Shown here one piece after another: positions 37,641 to 45,664 of a DNA stretch of 64,000 nt (positions within the stretch are counted from its first letter, which is position 1; the number at the start of each line of letters is the position of its first letter). The translations under genes and the position numbers were made by a program. Below the pieces are notes generated by a model, which ran no database searches, was not told where the DNA came from, and worked only from the letters and a program-made list of their open reading frames with translations. This DNA comes from Glycocaulis sp050485565 (GTDB lineage: Bacteria; Pseudomonadota; Alphaproteobacteria; Caulobacterales; Maricaulaceae): assembly GCF_050485565.1 (NCBI RefSeq), contig NZ_JBJHBQ010000011.1, forward strand, positions 16,287 to 80,286. The letters run 5' to 3'.

Positions 37641-38732
37641 ATGCTGAAACTTGCCGTTGCCGCGTTGGCCGGTCTCGCAACACTCGCCGCCAATGAAGCG
37701 CAGGCGCGTTTCGAGCCCTTCGATCCGCGGCCCTACGCCGCCCAGGTGCATGGGGACGTGACGGAGGCGTATGTGCTGGGCACGGCGCATCTGGCGCAGG
37801 CGGAAGGGTTTGATCCGGCGGCGCTCTCCGGTCTGCTGGACCGTCTTGAAGTGCTGGCACCGGACGTCATCACCATTGAGGCGCTTGGCCCGGAAACGAT
37901 TTTCCTGATGCGGGCCTATGATACCCGCTATGACGGGGCGGCGGGCTTTTTTGCCCGTTCCGCGCTCGAAGGCGTGAGTCTCGCCGGAGAGGAAACCGGC
38001 CTTGATATGCCGCAAGCCCGCGTCGCTGTAGACGGGGCGCTGGCAGACTGGCCGGACACACCTGTAGCAGCGCAGCGCCGCCATCTCGCCGCGCTCTTCG
38101 CGGCGTCCGGCGACATCTTTTCCGCGCTGGTGCAATGGCTGCGCCTTGATGCGGCGGAGCGGGTGGCGGGCGATGGCGTCACCGATGAGCTTGTGGCCCT
38201 GCTGGAGAGGGTCTCGGCCTCCCATAACGAGAACGTCCAGATCGCTGTGGCGCTGGCTGTGCGGCTGGGCCATGAGCGTATCTACCCGGCTGACGACCAT
38301 ACGGCCTCTCACCTGATGGGCCGGGTGGCTGGCCCAATGACCGCCGCGCTGGAGACACCGGAATTTGCCAGCATTTTCGACCACCCGGTTTTCACGGCTA
38401 GTGCGCTGGGTTCCGATGACTGGCAGAGCCCGGAAGCTATGCTGGACTATTTCCGGCGGCTGAACGCGCCTGAACACGGCGTGATGGATGTGGAAGGGCA
38501 GTGGCTGGTGATGATTGACCGGGAATGGCCCGAAGACGCCGGCCGGGTACGTATCGCCGAATGGGATACCCGCAATCTGCGCATGGCCGCCCATATTCGC
38601 GAGGCATCGGCCGATGCTGTAGGCGGACGCGTGCTGGCGATCGTCGGTTCCGCGCATAAGCCCTGGCTTGATGCCTATCTGGAGATGATGACCGATATGC
38701 GCAGCGGCGACATGCTGGCGGTGCTGGAATAG
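37641..38732 (+). CDS. DUF5694-type exported protein (copy 1)
   Basis: This 363 aa protein has a signal peptide (residues 1-22, cut near AQA-RF). Family-like motifs include EAYVLGTAHLAQAEGFDPAAL, VITIEALGPE, ALVQWLRLDAAERV, SHNENVQIAVALA and the C-terminal GSAHKPWLDAYLEMM. The GTAHL and GSAHK spots recall TraB/GumN/TIKI proteins, which suggests but does not prove a metal-dependent hydrolase. A second copy of the same family lies 2 kb away at 39892-41001. Its position inside the purSQ split, on the opposite strand to purQ, marks it as cargo. Function unknown. Confidence 0.7.
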   Translation: MLKLAVAALAGLATLAANEAQARFEPFDPRPYAAQVHGDVTEAYVLGTAHLAQAEGFDPAALSGLLDRLEVLAPDVITIEALGPETIFLMRAYDTRYDGAAGFFARSALEGVSLAGEETGLDMPQARVAVDGALADWPDTPVAAQRRHLAALFAASGDIFSALVQWLRLDAAERVAGDGVTDELVALLERVSASHNENVQIAVALAVRLGHERIYPADDHTASHLMGRVAGPMTAALETPEFASIFDHPVFTASALGSDDWQSPEAMLDYFRRLNAPEHGVMDVEGQWLVMIDREWPEDAGRVRIAEWDTRNLRMAAHIREASADAVGGRVLAIVGSAHKPWLDAYLEMMTDMRSGDMLAVLE

Positions 38733-38736
38733 GGCA

Positions 38737-39033
38737 TTACGCCAGTTCGGGCGGAAGTTGACGGGCGTGAAGGATACGTAACACGCGCAAGCTGTTGCCT
38801 GGTTGAACCATGTAGACGATGCGATGAGATCTGATGGACCGGATCCGCACCCGAGTGCCGGACCAGGCATAGGCTGGCGCGGAATCGGGAAAGGCCAAGA
38901 GTAGTTTCAGCCCGTCATCCAGCGCCTGCACATATCGGCGCGCCGCACTCATTCCGAACTCCATGGCGCCGAAATAGGCGATTTCGTCCAGGTCAGAGAG
39001 TGCTGCTGAGGAAAACTCAATCCGGCGCGCCAT
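38737..39033 (-). CDS. ParE/RelE family toxin
   Basis: This 98 aa protein has the RelE/ParE fold pattern: FSSAALSDLDEIAYFGAMEFG, ARRYVQALDDGLKLLLAFP, VRIRSIRSHRIVYMVQ and a closing VLRILHARQ. ParE members poison gyrase and related toxins cleave mRNA; the strong ParD partner suggests ParE. The start overlaps the antitoxin gene by 17 bases. It ends five bases from the convergent DUF5694 gene. Confidence 0.85.
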   Translation of the reverse strand: MARRIEFSSAALSDLDEIAYFGAMEFGMSAARRYVQALDDGLKLLLAFPDSAPAYAWSGTRVRIRSIRSHRIVYMVQPGNSLRVLRILHARQLPPELA

Positions 39034-39271
39034 GGGCCTTCGCGCGCCGGAAGGCGTCCTCCTTCACGTCGTCGAATGACTTTTCGCTGACGCCGCTATC
39101 AATGCCTTCCTGGATGAGGCGCTCGAACTCGGCGCGTTTGCGCCTGTTCTCGTCGTCGCGCCGGATCAGGTCGCGCACATAGTCGCTTGCGCTAGCGTAT
39201 TGGCCGGACCCGACTTGCGCATCCACCACCGATTTCAGGGCGTCGGGCAGGGAGATATTCATAGTGGCCAT
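39017..39271 (-). CDS. ParD-type ribbon-helix-helix antitoxin
   Basis: This 84 aa protein has an N-terminal ribbon-helix-helix (MNISLPDALKSVVDAQVGSG, SASDYVRDLIRRDD) and an acidic, flexible C-terminus that would wrap the toxin. ATG 39271 follows GAGGAG at a good distance; the second ATG at 39262 is an alternative. It precedes the toxin in the operon, the normal order for parDE, and would repress its own promoter. Confidence 0.85.
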   Translation of the reverse strand: MATMNISLPDALKSVVDAQVGSGQYASASDYVRDLIRRDDENRRKRAEFERLIQEGIDSGVSEKSFDDVKEDAFRRAKAHGAPD

Positions 39272-39396
39272 GGCGGGCGCTCCTCGCTTGTCTGCAGCAC
39301 GATTGCCAATTTTTGCTAAAAATTGCGCAAAATGCAATTCTCGCCAGCGTCCGGGGCTAGTGATAGCCTCCTCCCAGGTCAGCCGGGGAGGCGGGC

Positions 39397-39780
39397 ATGA
39401 GTGTTCTGGGTGTAGGCGGTGTGTTCGTGAAATCAGCGGACCCGGAGGCCAGCAAGGCCTGGTATCGCGATGTGCTGGGCATGGAGCTGGATGAGCATGG
39501 CGGCTTCACCTTCCGCCACGGTGAGGCAGCGGCGCGTTATGGCGATGGCGCACGCACCATCTTCGCGCGCTTCAAGGCTGATACAGAGTATTTCCAGCCC
39601 TCTGCCCAGCCCTTCATGATCAATCTTCTGGTGGATGATCTTGATGGCCTGCTGGAGCGCATCAAGGCGAAGGGCGTTGAGCTGATCGGCGAGCCGGAGT
39701 CTTACGATTATGGCCGCTTCGCCTGGATCATGGACCCGGACGGGGTGAAGATCGAACTCTGGGAGTCGGTGGAGCTTTAG
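39397..39780 (+). CDS. VOC (glyoxalase-like) family protein
   Basis: This 127 aa VOC-fold protein includes GGVFVKSADPEASKAWYRDVLGM, YGRFAWIMDPDGVKIELWE and typical beta-alpha-beta spacing. It is like those in phenazine-resistance or extradiol-type groups; the substrate is unknown. GGGGAGG precedes the start. It lies between the parDE pair and the second DUF5694 gene, in the block that separates purQ from purS. Confidence 0.8.
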   Translation: MSVLGVGGVFVKSADPEASKAWYRDVLGMELDEHGGFTFRHGEAAARYGDGARTIFARFKADTEYFQPSAQPFMINLLVDDLDGLLERIKAKGVELIGEPESYDYGRFAWIMDPDGVKIELWESVEL

Positions 39781-39891
39781 GCTTACCGCTTTTTCATTTG
39801 ATGCCGGTGACCGGGCTGTTTAGCTGGCTGGTGCTCCATCCGCGCCCTGTTGTCCGGGGCAAGTGACCCCCAGCAACCGGAGGATGCGATC

Positions 39892-41001
39892 ATGTGGACG
39901 CCCATCATCGCACTGGCAAGCGCACTTGTGCTGGCCGCTTCAGCAAATACCCAGAGCGGCGCGATCCCGGATACGCCGTTTGATCCGCGCAGTTACCAGA
40001 GCGAAGTGCGTGGTGAGCTGTCGCAGGTCTATGTGCTCGGCACGCCTCATCTGGCCCAGACCGAAGGGTTCGATCCTGCCTCGCTTGACGCCTTGCTGGA
40101 CCATCTGGAGAGCTTTGGCCCGGATGTTATCGCGATCGAGGCATTGCCGGGCCAGACCCTGTATCTGATGTCCGGTTACGATGAGCTGTTTGGCGGCACG
40201 GCGGCAATGTTCGGACGGGCCGCGCTTGAGGCTTCCCGAATTGCAGGCGCAAATCTGGAACTGGACATGCCAGCAGCTGCTGTGGCGCTGGAAGCCCGGC
40301 TTGCAGGCTGGCCGGCAGAACCAACGGAGCAGGACAGGCGCGCGCTGGCCGCGCTCTTCGCTGCTTCCGGCGATCCGTTTTCTGCGCTGGTGCAATGGCT
40401 GCGCCTTGATCCGGCCGCCCGCGTTCCCGGCGAGGGTGTTGATGAGGCACTGATCGCAGTTTTTGACCGCGTGGCGCAGTCACACAATGAAAACGTCACG
40501 ATTGCGGTGGCTCTGGCCGTGCGCCTCGGCCTTGAGCGCATCTATCTTACCGACGACCAGACCGCCCAGCTTGTCTCGCGCCGCATCATGGACGATCTCG
40601 TTGCGGGGCTGGAAGCGCCCGAAAACGCCGGTATCCAAGTACGTGAGTTGCTCGCTGACTGGCTTATGACAAGCGATGACTGGCGCGACGGCGAGGCCCT
40701 GCTGGCTTTCTATCGCCGGCTCAACAGCCCCCAGGCCGGTCACGTCGATGCGGACGCTCAGTGGTTGAGGTTCCTGAACCGGAATTTCCCGCAGGCCGCA
40801 GGCCGCGCGCGGATGGCGGATTGGGAAACCCGCAATCTACGTATGGCCGCCCATGTGCGTGAGGCATCGGGCGATGCGCCGGGCGGGCGCGTGCTGGTGG
40901 TTACAGGCAGCGCGCACAAGCCCTGGCTTGATGCCTATCTGGAGATGATGACCGATGTGCGGATTGTTCCGGCGGTCGAAGTGCTCGGAGATGAGAGCTA
41001 G
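39892..41001 (+). CDS. DUF5694-type exported protein (copy 2)
   Basis: This 369 aa protein is clearly homologous to the gene at 37641: both share SQVYVLGTPHLAQTEGFDPASL-like openings, the SALVQWLRLDPAARV and SHNENVTIAVALAVRLGLERIY blocks, and nearly the same C-terminal KPWLDAYLEMMTD. A signal peptide precedes the mature start near ANTQS. GGAGG at 39879-39883 supports ATG 39892. The two copies differ at many positions, so this is an old duplication. Function unknown; it ends just before purS on the other strand. Confidence 0.7.
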   Translation: MWTPIIALASALVLAASANTQSGAIPDTPFDPRSYQSEVRGELSQVYVLGTPHLAQTEGFDPASLDALLDHLESFGPDVIAIEALPGQTLYLMSGYDELFGGTAAMFGRAALEASRIAGANLELDMPAAAVALEARLAGWPAEPTEQDRRALAALFAASGDPFSALVQWLRLDPAARVPGEGVDEALIAVFDRVAQSHNENVTIAVALAVRLGLERIYLTDDQTAQLVSRRIMDDLVAGLEAPENAGIQVRELLADWLMTSDDWRDGEALLAFYRRLNSPQAGHVDADAQWLRFLNRNFPQAAGRARMADWETRNLRMAAHVREASGDAPGGRVLVVTGSAHKPWLDAYLEMMTDVRIVPAVEVLGDES

Positions 41002-41003
41002 GC

Positions 41004-41246
41004 CTACGCGCTCAGTTCGATGTCGTAGTTTTCGATCACCGGATTGGTCAGCAGCTTGTCGCACATGGCCTTCACGCGCTCGCTGGCTTCTTCTGCATCC
41101 AGGCTGGACAGATCGAGCTCGATGAGCTTGCCCTGACGCGCGCCGGTCACTTCGTCAAATCCAAGCGTGCGCAGCGAATTGGCAACGGCGGTCCCTTGCG
41201 GGTCCAGCACGCCGGGTTTCAGGTAGACGTGGATTTTCGCTTTCAT
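41004..41246 (-). CDS. purS: Phosphoribosylformylglycinamidine synthase subunit PurS
   Basis: This 80 aa structural subunit bridges PurL and PurQ. The sequence MKAKIHVYLKPGVLDPQGTA, then ANSLRTLGFDEV and EASERVKAMCDKLLTNPVIENY, is typical. ATG 41246 is the family start. It begins 13 bases after purC ends and is probably co-transcribed with it. Separation of purS from purQ is unusual and produced by the block 37641-41001. Confidence 0.93.
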   Translation of the reverse strand: MKAKIHVYLKPGVLDPQGTAVANSLRTLGFDEVTGARQGKLIELDLSSLDAEEASERVKAMCDKLLTNPVIENYDIELSA

Positions 41247-41259
41247 CGTCTCTTTGATC

Positions 41260-42042
41260 CTATTCGCTTTCTTCAGACTCAGGCGCAGCGCCGTTTGCGC
41301 TGTCCATCTCGCGCATGATGCCAAGGCGCCGTGCCACTTCGGCATAAGCTTCGGTGACATTGCCCAGATCGCGGCGGAAGCGGTCCTTGTCCATCTTCTC
41401 GTTGGTCGTCATGTCCCACAGGCGGCAGCAATCAGGGCTGATCTCGTCGGCCAGCACCACGCGCGGCATGTCGTTCTGGTCGTAGAGGCGGCCAAATTCC
41501 AGCTTGAAGTCCACAAGCCGGATGCCGGCACCGGCAAACAGGCCGGAGACGAAATCGTTTACGCGCAGCGCCAGCGCGATCATCTCGTCGATTTCCTGGG
41601 GGCTGGCCCAGTTGAAGGCGGTGACGTGTTCTTCCGACACCAGCGGATCGCCCAGCGCATCGTCCTTGAAATAGAACTCCACGATGGCGCGCGGCAAGGG
41701 CTCGCCCTCAGGGATGTTGAAGCGCTTGGAGATGGAGCCGGCGGCGACATTGCGCACCACCACTTCGAGCGGAATGATTTCCACCTCGCGCACCAGCTGC
41801 TCGCGCATGTTCAGGCGGCGGATGAAGTGCGTTGGCACGCCAATCCGGTTCAGGTGTTCCATGATGAACTCGCTGATCCGGTTATTGAGCACGCCCTTGC
41901 CTTCCAGCGTCGCGCGCTTCTGGGCGTTGAACGCGGTCGCATCATCCTTGAAGTGCTGGATGATCGTGCCCGGTTCCGGGCCCTCATAAAGGATCTTGGC
42001 TTTACCTTCGTAGAGTTTCTTGCGGCGTGACATGGGGGTCAT
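41260..42042 (-). CDS. purC: SAICAR synthetase
   Basis: This 260 aa enzyme joins aspartate to CAIR with ATP in purine synthesis. Signature stretches are KKLYEGKAKILYEGPEPGT, VVVRNVAAGSISKRF and LVDFKLEFG (SAICAR motif). The true start is either ATG 42042 or ATG 42033 (MSRRKK). GGAGAG lies only two bases from the first and about ten from the second. It heads the purC-purS pair; a GC-rich hairpin and a possible -35 (TTGACA on the minus strand near 42131) lie upstream. Confidence 0.95.
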   Translation of the reverse strand: MTPMSRRKKLYEGKAKILYEGPEPGTIIQHFKDDATAFNAQKRATLEGKGVLNNRISEFIMEHLNRIGVPTHFIRRLNMREQLVREVEIIPLEVVVRNVAAGSISKRFNIPEGEPLPRAIVEFYFKDDALGDPLVSEEHVTAFNWASPQEIDEMIALALRVNDFVSGLFAGAGIRLVDFKLEFGRLYDQNDMPRVVLADEISPDCCRLWDMTTNEKMDKDRFRRDLGNVTEAYAEVARRLGIMREMDSANGAAPESEESE

Positions 42043-42143
42043 CGCTCTCCGCTGGGCGTTGGAAAATCGTATCGCTGCGCCATGAGGCCCTTCATGCGCG
42101 CGAGTCTTGGGTGCGGGTCAATCGGTGTCGTGTCAAACGCGAA

Positions 42144-42172
42144 GCGGCCCGTCAATACGGGCCGCCTTTGTT
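42144..42172 (+). terminator. Orphan terminator-like hairpin between purC and the zeta gene
   Basis: GCGGCCCGT (42144-42152) pairs perfectly with ACGGGCCGC (42157-42165) around CAAT and is followed by CTTTGTTGTT. No plus-strand gene ends here, because the neighbours read outward on both sides. It could end a short leaderless transcript, act as a purC leader structure on the other strand, or insulate the divergent promoters. Confidence 0.4.
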
Positions 42173-42305
42173 GTTCAGGATACGCGCTTGGCCGGGTGCC
42201 CGCAATACCGGCCTGCAATGCGCTGCAAACGATTGATAAAGCCGCGCTGGCGCGATACCCATGGGATCAAACACTCCCCGTTCCATCTGTTACAGGAAAC
42301 ACCCC

Positions 42306-42626
42306 ATGTCCGGCTTTGATGATCGCGAAAAGGCTCACGAAAACCGCTATGCGCGCGAGCAGGAGCTGGAATTCAAGGCCGGTGCGCGCCGCAACAGGCT
42401 GCTTGGCCTGTGGGCGGCCGAGAAGCTGGGCCTGGCTGGCGAAGACGCCGAAAGCTACGCCAAAGAGGTGATCGCGGCCGATTTCGAGGAAGCGAGCGAC
42501 GAAGATGTGTTCCGCAAGGTGCGCAAGGATTTCGACGCCAAGGGCGTCGCGGTCTCCGACGTCGAGCTGCGTCACGAGATGACCCGGCTGCTCGATGTGG
42601 CCCGCGCGCAAATTCAGGCCGAGTAG
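42306..42626 (+). CDS. F1-ATPase inhibitor zeta subunit (DUF1476)
   Basis: This 106 aa protein matches the alphaproteobacterial DUF1476/zeta family: FDDREKAHENRYAREQELEF at the start (the inhibitory N-terminal helix), ARRNRLLGLWAAEKLGLAG, EVIAADFEEASDEDVFRKVRKD and VELRHEMTRLLDVARAQI. Zeta of Paracoccus blocks ATP hydrolysis by F1 like mitochondrial IF1. ATG 42306 follows AGGAAA. The FO genes are 15 kb away in this same window, but the F1 genes are not present. Confidence 0.88.
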   Translation: MSGFDDREKAHENRYAREQELEFKAGARRNRLLGLWAAEKLGLAGEDAESYAKEVIAADFEEASDEDVFRKVRKDFDAKGVAVSDVELRHEMTRLLDVARAQIQAE

Positions 42627-42660
42627 GCGCGCGCAGACCCGTCTGGCGTCACTGGCCGGT

Positions 42661-43608
42661 CTAACAACTCCAGCGGTCCACGCCCTCGATCCTCGCTGAT
42701 TGAGAGCCGTAATCAATTGTAATGCGCGCCTGGCGGAGCACATCCATGCCAAGAAGGATGGCCGGCTCATCTATCAGTCCCAGGCGGTCAAAGAAATAAA
42801 CATCGGACACCGTGATCTGGAAGGAGCCGGTACAAAGCTCGCTGATCTGGATGCCACCGAAAAGACGGCGCAGTTCACCACGCGTGACGATGCGGCTGGA
42901 TACACCGCCGATATTAGTGGCAATGCCAAGGCGGGCTGCGCGGTGATGCCGGACCAGCGCCGTGTTGACGATCGATGCATTTGCCCCGGTGTCCACAAAA
43001 ACGCGGACCGGACCGGGTACGCCGCGTATCCGGCCCTCGCCAGCGATCAGCCCGTCTTCGAAATGCAGCGTCATATCGGCCATTGAGGCGGTTTGAGGCA
43101 TTAGCCGAAGTTCCAGGGCGGGATAATCGAGGACAATGATCTCGTCCCGGAATGCATTTGAACCCAGAATGCCTGCAGCGCTGAAAACCGTTTCTTCGTG
43201 CTCGCGGAATACGGCGACCTCGACCGCGCGTGGCCCCAGACCGAAATCAAGACGGTCGATCACGAAGAGGCCGGTATCGAACGGGCCTGTAACAGCATGC
43301 CCGGTCTGGTCGAAGATTATGTCCCGGTCTGTAATGAGCTGGTTGGCGATAAGGCGCGGCACTCCGGTCTGGTTCGCGCCCGTATCCACGATGAATGGCA
43401 GCCGGTCGACCTCAGGATCTCCGAGGAAGGAGACAGTCCGGCCAAGTGAGACCTCTATGGTGTAGAGGTTGTCGCGGCCGCGCTGCATGGGGATCGTAAC
43501 GAGCGCCTCATGCACGCCCCTCGCGGTGGCCAACGGCACAGTGTTCGCAACGCCGGAGCAGAAAATTGCCAGCCCGACGCAGAGGGCCAAACCTGATCTT
43601 GCCCGCAT
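42661..43608 (-). CDS. Two-lobed retropepsin-like aspartic protease, exported
   Basis: This 315 aa protein has a signal peptide (residues 1-22) followed by two halves, each with an aspartic-protease motif: FIVDTGANQTGV with D75 and VFVDTGANASIVN with D206. Most bacterial retropepsin-like proteins have one DTGA motif and dimerise; here both lobes occur in one chain, as in pepsin. The segments GILGSNAFRDE and ILLGMDVLRQ, the usual hydrophobic flap/psi-loop partners, follow each half. ATG 43608 has AAGGTGG upstream. Substrate unknown. Confidence 0.72.
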   Translation of the reverse strand: MRARSGLALCVGLAIFCSGVANTVPLATARGVHEALVTIPMQRGRDNLYTIEVSLGRTVSFLGDPEVDRLPFIVDTGANQTGVPRLIANQLITDRDIIFDQTGHAVTGPFDTGLFVIDRLDFGLGPRAVEVAVFREHEETVFSAAGILGSNAFRDEIIVLDYPALELRLMPQTASMADMTLHFEDGLIAGEGRIRGVPGPVRVFVDTGANASIVNTALVRHHRAARLGIATNIGGVSSRIVTRGELRRLFGGIQISELCTGSFQITVSDVYFFDRLGLIDEPAILLGMDVLRQARITIDYGSQSARIEGVDRWSC

Positions 43609-43624
43609 GCAGCCACCTTCCCCC

Positions 43625-43650
43625 TTTGGTTGCCGTCCCGCAACCAAGGG
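43625..43650 (-). promoter_or_regulatory. Hairpin in the leader of the aspartic protease gene
   Basis: TTTGGTTGC (43625-43633) pairs with GCAACCAAGGG (43640-43650, one wobble) around six bases, directly before the ribosome binding site of the minus-strand protease gene. It may be a protein-binding palindrome or an mRNA structure that affects translation. There is no T run, so termination is unlikely. Confidence 0.4.
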
Positions 43651-43746
43651 AAAATTACCATATTGGCCAGTGGGGTTCAGCCCGGCTCACGCAGCTGTGT
43701 TTGCGAGATGCCAAAGCAGGGACCGGTCTGTGCAGATATGGCCGGG

Positions 43747-44250
43747 CTAGCTGCTGTCATCATCACGCGCCGGCGGCGCTTTGCTTCTCAGCACGTGGCG
43801 TTCCAGCGAAACCAGCACCGTTAGCACGATCAGCGCCAGTATGACGGCGGCACCGCCTATGCCGAACGCCCCAGCGCCAAACGCCACGCCGACTGCGCCT
43901 GACAGCCACAGGGCCGCAGCGGTGGTAACTCCGTGAATGTCCTTGCCAGCGCGAATGATGGCACCAGCGGCGATGAAGGCGACACCGGCCGTCACGGCCT
44001 CGATGACACGCACCGGATCGGCCTGGATACCTGCCTCGCCATCGCCCATCGACAAGGCGATCTGAAAGGCCAGCAGGGTGAACAGGCAGGCTGCCAGCGC
44101 GACCAGCATATTAGTGCGCAATCCCACATGACGTCTCGGACGCTCGCGCTCCAGACCGATGACAGCCCCGGCCAGCGCGGCAAGCCCCAGCCGCATCACG
44201 CTTTCCAGAAAATCACCGGGCGGACCGGCATCATTCAGCCATTCGGGCAT
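43747..44250 (-). CDS. MgtC/SapB family membrane protein
   Basis: This 167 aa inner-membrane protein includes LGLAALAGAVIGLERERPRRHVGLRTNMLV, the MgtC hallmark (GxERE plus HxxGLRTNxLV), and later AGAIIRAGKDIHGVTTAAALW. About five helices are visible. MgtC proteins are linked to Mg2+ and membrane-potential homeostasis; many short members such as this lack the C-terminal ACT-like part. ATG 44250 has GGAGGAG upstream. It lies between the protease and purB. Confidence 0.87.
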   Translation of the reverse strand: MPEWLNDAGPPGDFLESVMRLGLAALAGAVIGLERERPRRHVGLRTNMLVALAACLFTLLAFQIALSMGDGEAGIQADPVRVIEAVTAGVAFIAAGAIIRAGKDIHGVTTAAALWLSGAVGVAFGAGAFGIGGAAVILALIVLTVLVSLERHVLRSKAPPARDDDSS

Positions 44251-44304
44251 GCTCTCCTCCACCCTCGTAACGGGGAGAGGAGGGGGAGCGTTCCGCTGAG
44301 GCGT

Positions 44305-45603
44305 CTACCCGAACACCCGCGCGAAGATCGTATCGACATGCTTGAGGTGATACGCCTCATCAAAGCAGGCATCGATCTGTGCCGGTGACAGCAGGGCGGT
44401 CACTTCCGTGTCGGCTTTGAGGTGGTCGGCGAGGCGGCCGCCCTCATCCCAGGTTTTCATGCCATTGCGCTGGACGAGGCGGTAGGAGTCCTCGCGGCTT
44501 GCCCCGGCTTGCGTCAGCGCCAGCAGTACGCGCTGGGAATTATGGATGCCGCCATGGGCTTCCAGATTCTCCCGGCAGCGGTCAGCATGGACGATCAGGC
44601 CCTCGATCATCGAGGCGGTACGGTGCAGGGCGAAATCCAGATGCACGGTCGCGTCCGGCCCGATGCCGCGTTCAACGGAAGAGTGCGAGATGTCGCGCTC
44701 ATGCCAGAGGGCGACGTTTTCCATCGCAGGCGTGACGGCGGAGCGGACGAGACGCGCAAGCCCGGTCAGGTTCTCGGTCAGGATCGGATTGCGCTTGTGC
44801 GGCATGGCCGAGGAGCCTTTCTGCCCCGGCGAGAAATATTCCTGCGCCTCGCGCACTTCAGAGCGCTGCAGATGGCGCACCTCTACCGCAATGTTCTCGA
44901 TGGCCGACGCGATAAGGCCCAGCACGGCAAAGAAGTTTGCATGCCGGTCGCGCGGGATGACCTGCGTGGAGATCGGCTCGGCTTTGAGGCCCAGCTTCTC
45001 TGCGACATGGGCCTCCACGGCCGGGTCGACATTGGCAAACGTGCCGATAGCGCCGGAAATGGCGCAGGTAGCGACTTCCTCGCGCGCCCGCACCAGACGT
45101 TCCCGGTTACGGGCGAACTCTGCATAAAAGCGGGCAAACTTCAGACCCATCGTGGTCGGCTCGGCATGAATGCCGTGGCTGCGCCCGATGCACACGGTCA
45201 TCTTGTGTTCGAGCGCGCGTTTTTTCAGCGCCGCCAGCACGCGGTCCATGCCTTCCAACAGGATATCGCTGGCGCGGGTCAGCTGCACGGCAAGGCAGGT
45301 GTCGAGCACGTCAGAGCTGGTCAGCCCCTGATGGACGAAGCGGGCTTCCTCGCCGACGAGTTCAGACAGATGGGTGAGGAAGGCGATGACATCGTGCTTC
45401 ACCTCGCGCTCGATTTCGTCGATGCGCGCGACGTCAAACTCCATGTCTTTGGCTTTCCACACGGCCTTTGCGGCGGAGGCGGGGACCACGCCCAGCTCGG
45501 CCAGCTTGTCGGTGGCGTGTGCCTCGATCTCGAACCAGATGCGGTAGCGCGTCTGGGGGCTCCAGATCGCTTCCATTTGGGGCCGGGTATAGCGGGGGAT
45601 CAT
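44305..45603 (-). CDS. purB: Adenylosuccinate lyase
   Basis: This 432 aa fumarase-superfamily enzyme acts twice in purine synthesis (SAICAR and adenylosuccinate cleavage). The superfamily signature GSSAMPHKRNPI is present, with the catalytic serine in the flexible loop, and GRSHGIHAEPTT gives the catalytic His region. The length matches the short bacterial PurB. All purine genes in the window (purL, Q, S, C, B) lie on the minus strand, and purB is about 2.3 kb from purC. Confidence 0.95.
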   Translation of the reverse strand: MIPRYTRPQMEAIWSPQTRYRIWFEIEAHATDKLAELGVVPASAAKAVWKAKDMEFDVARIDEIEREVKHDVIAFLTHLSELVGEEARFVHQGLTSSDVLDTCLAVQLTRASDILLEGMDRVLAALKKRALEHKMTVCIGRSHGIHAEPTTMGLKFARFYAEFARNRERLVRAREEVATCAISGAIGTFANVDPAVEAHVAEKLGLKAEPISTQVIPRDRHANFFAVLGLIASAIENIAVEVRHLQRSEVREAQEYFSPGQKGSSAMPHKRNPILTENLTGLARLVRSAVTPAMENVALWHERDISHSSVERGIGPDATVHLDFALHRTASMIEGLIVHADRCRENLEAHGGIHNSQRVLLALTQAGASREDSYRLVQRNGMKTWDEGGRLADHLKADTEVTALLSPAQIDACFDEAYHLKHVDTIFARVFG

Positions 45604-45664
45604 CAGCGCGCCTCTTTATCCGTCACGGGAGTAGCGCGCTCTGTCGCGCCTTAGCCGGTGAAGG

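Noticed and set aside
38737..39271. The parDE pair as evidence of a plasmid or prophage
   Set aside because: No integrase, transposase, phage structural genes or attachment repeats were seen near it.
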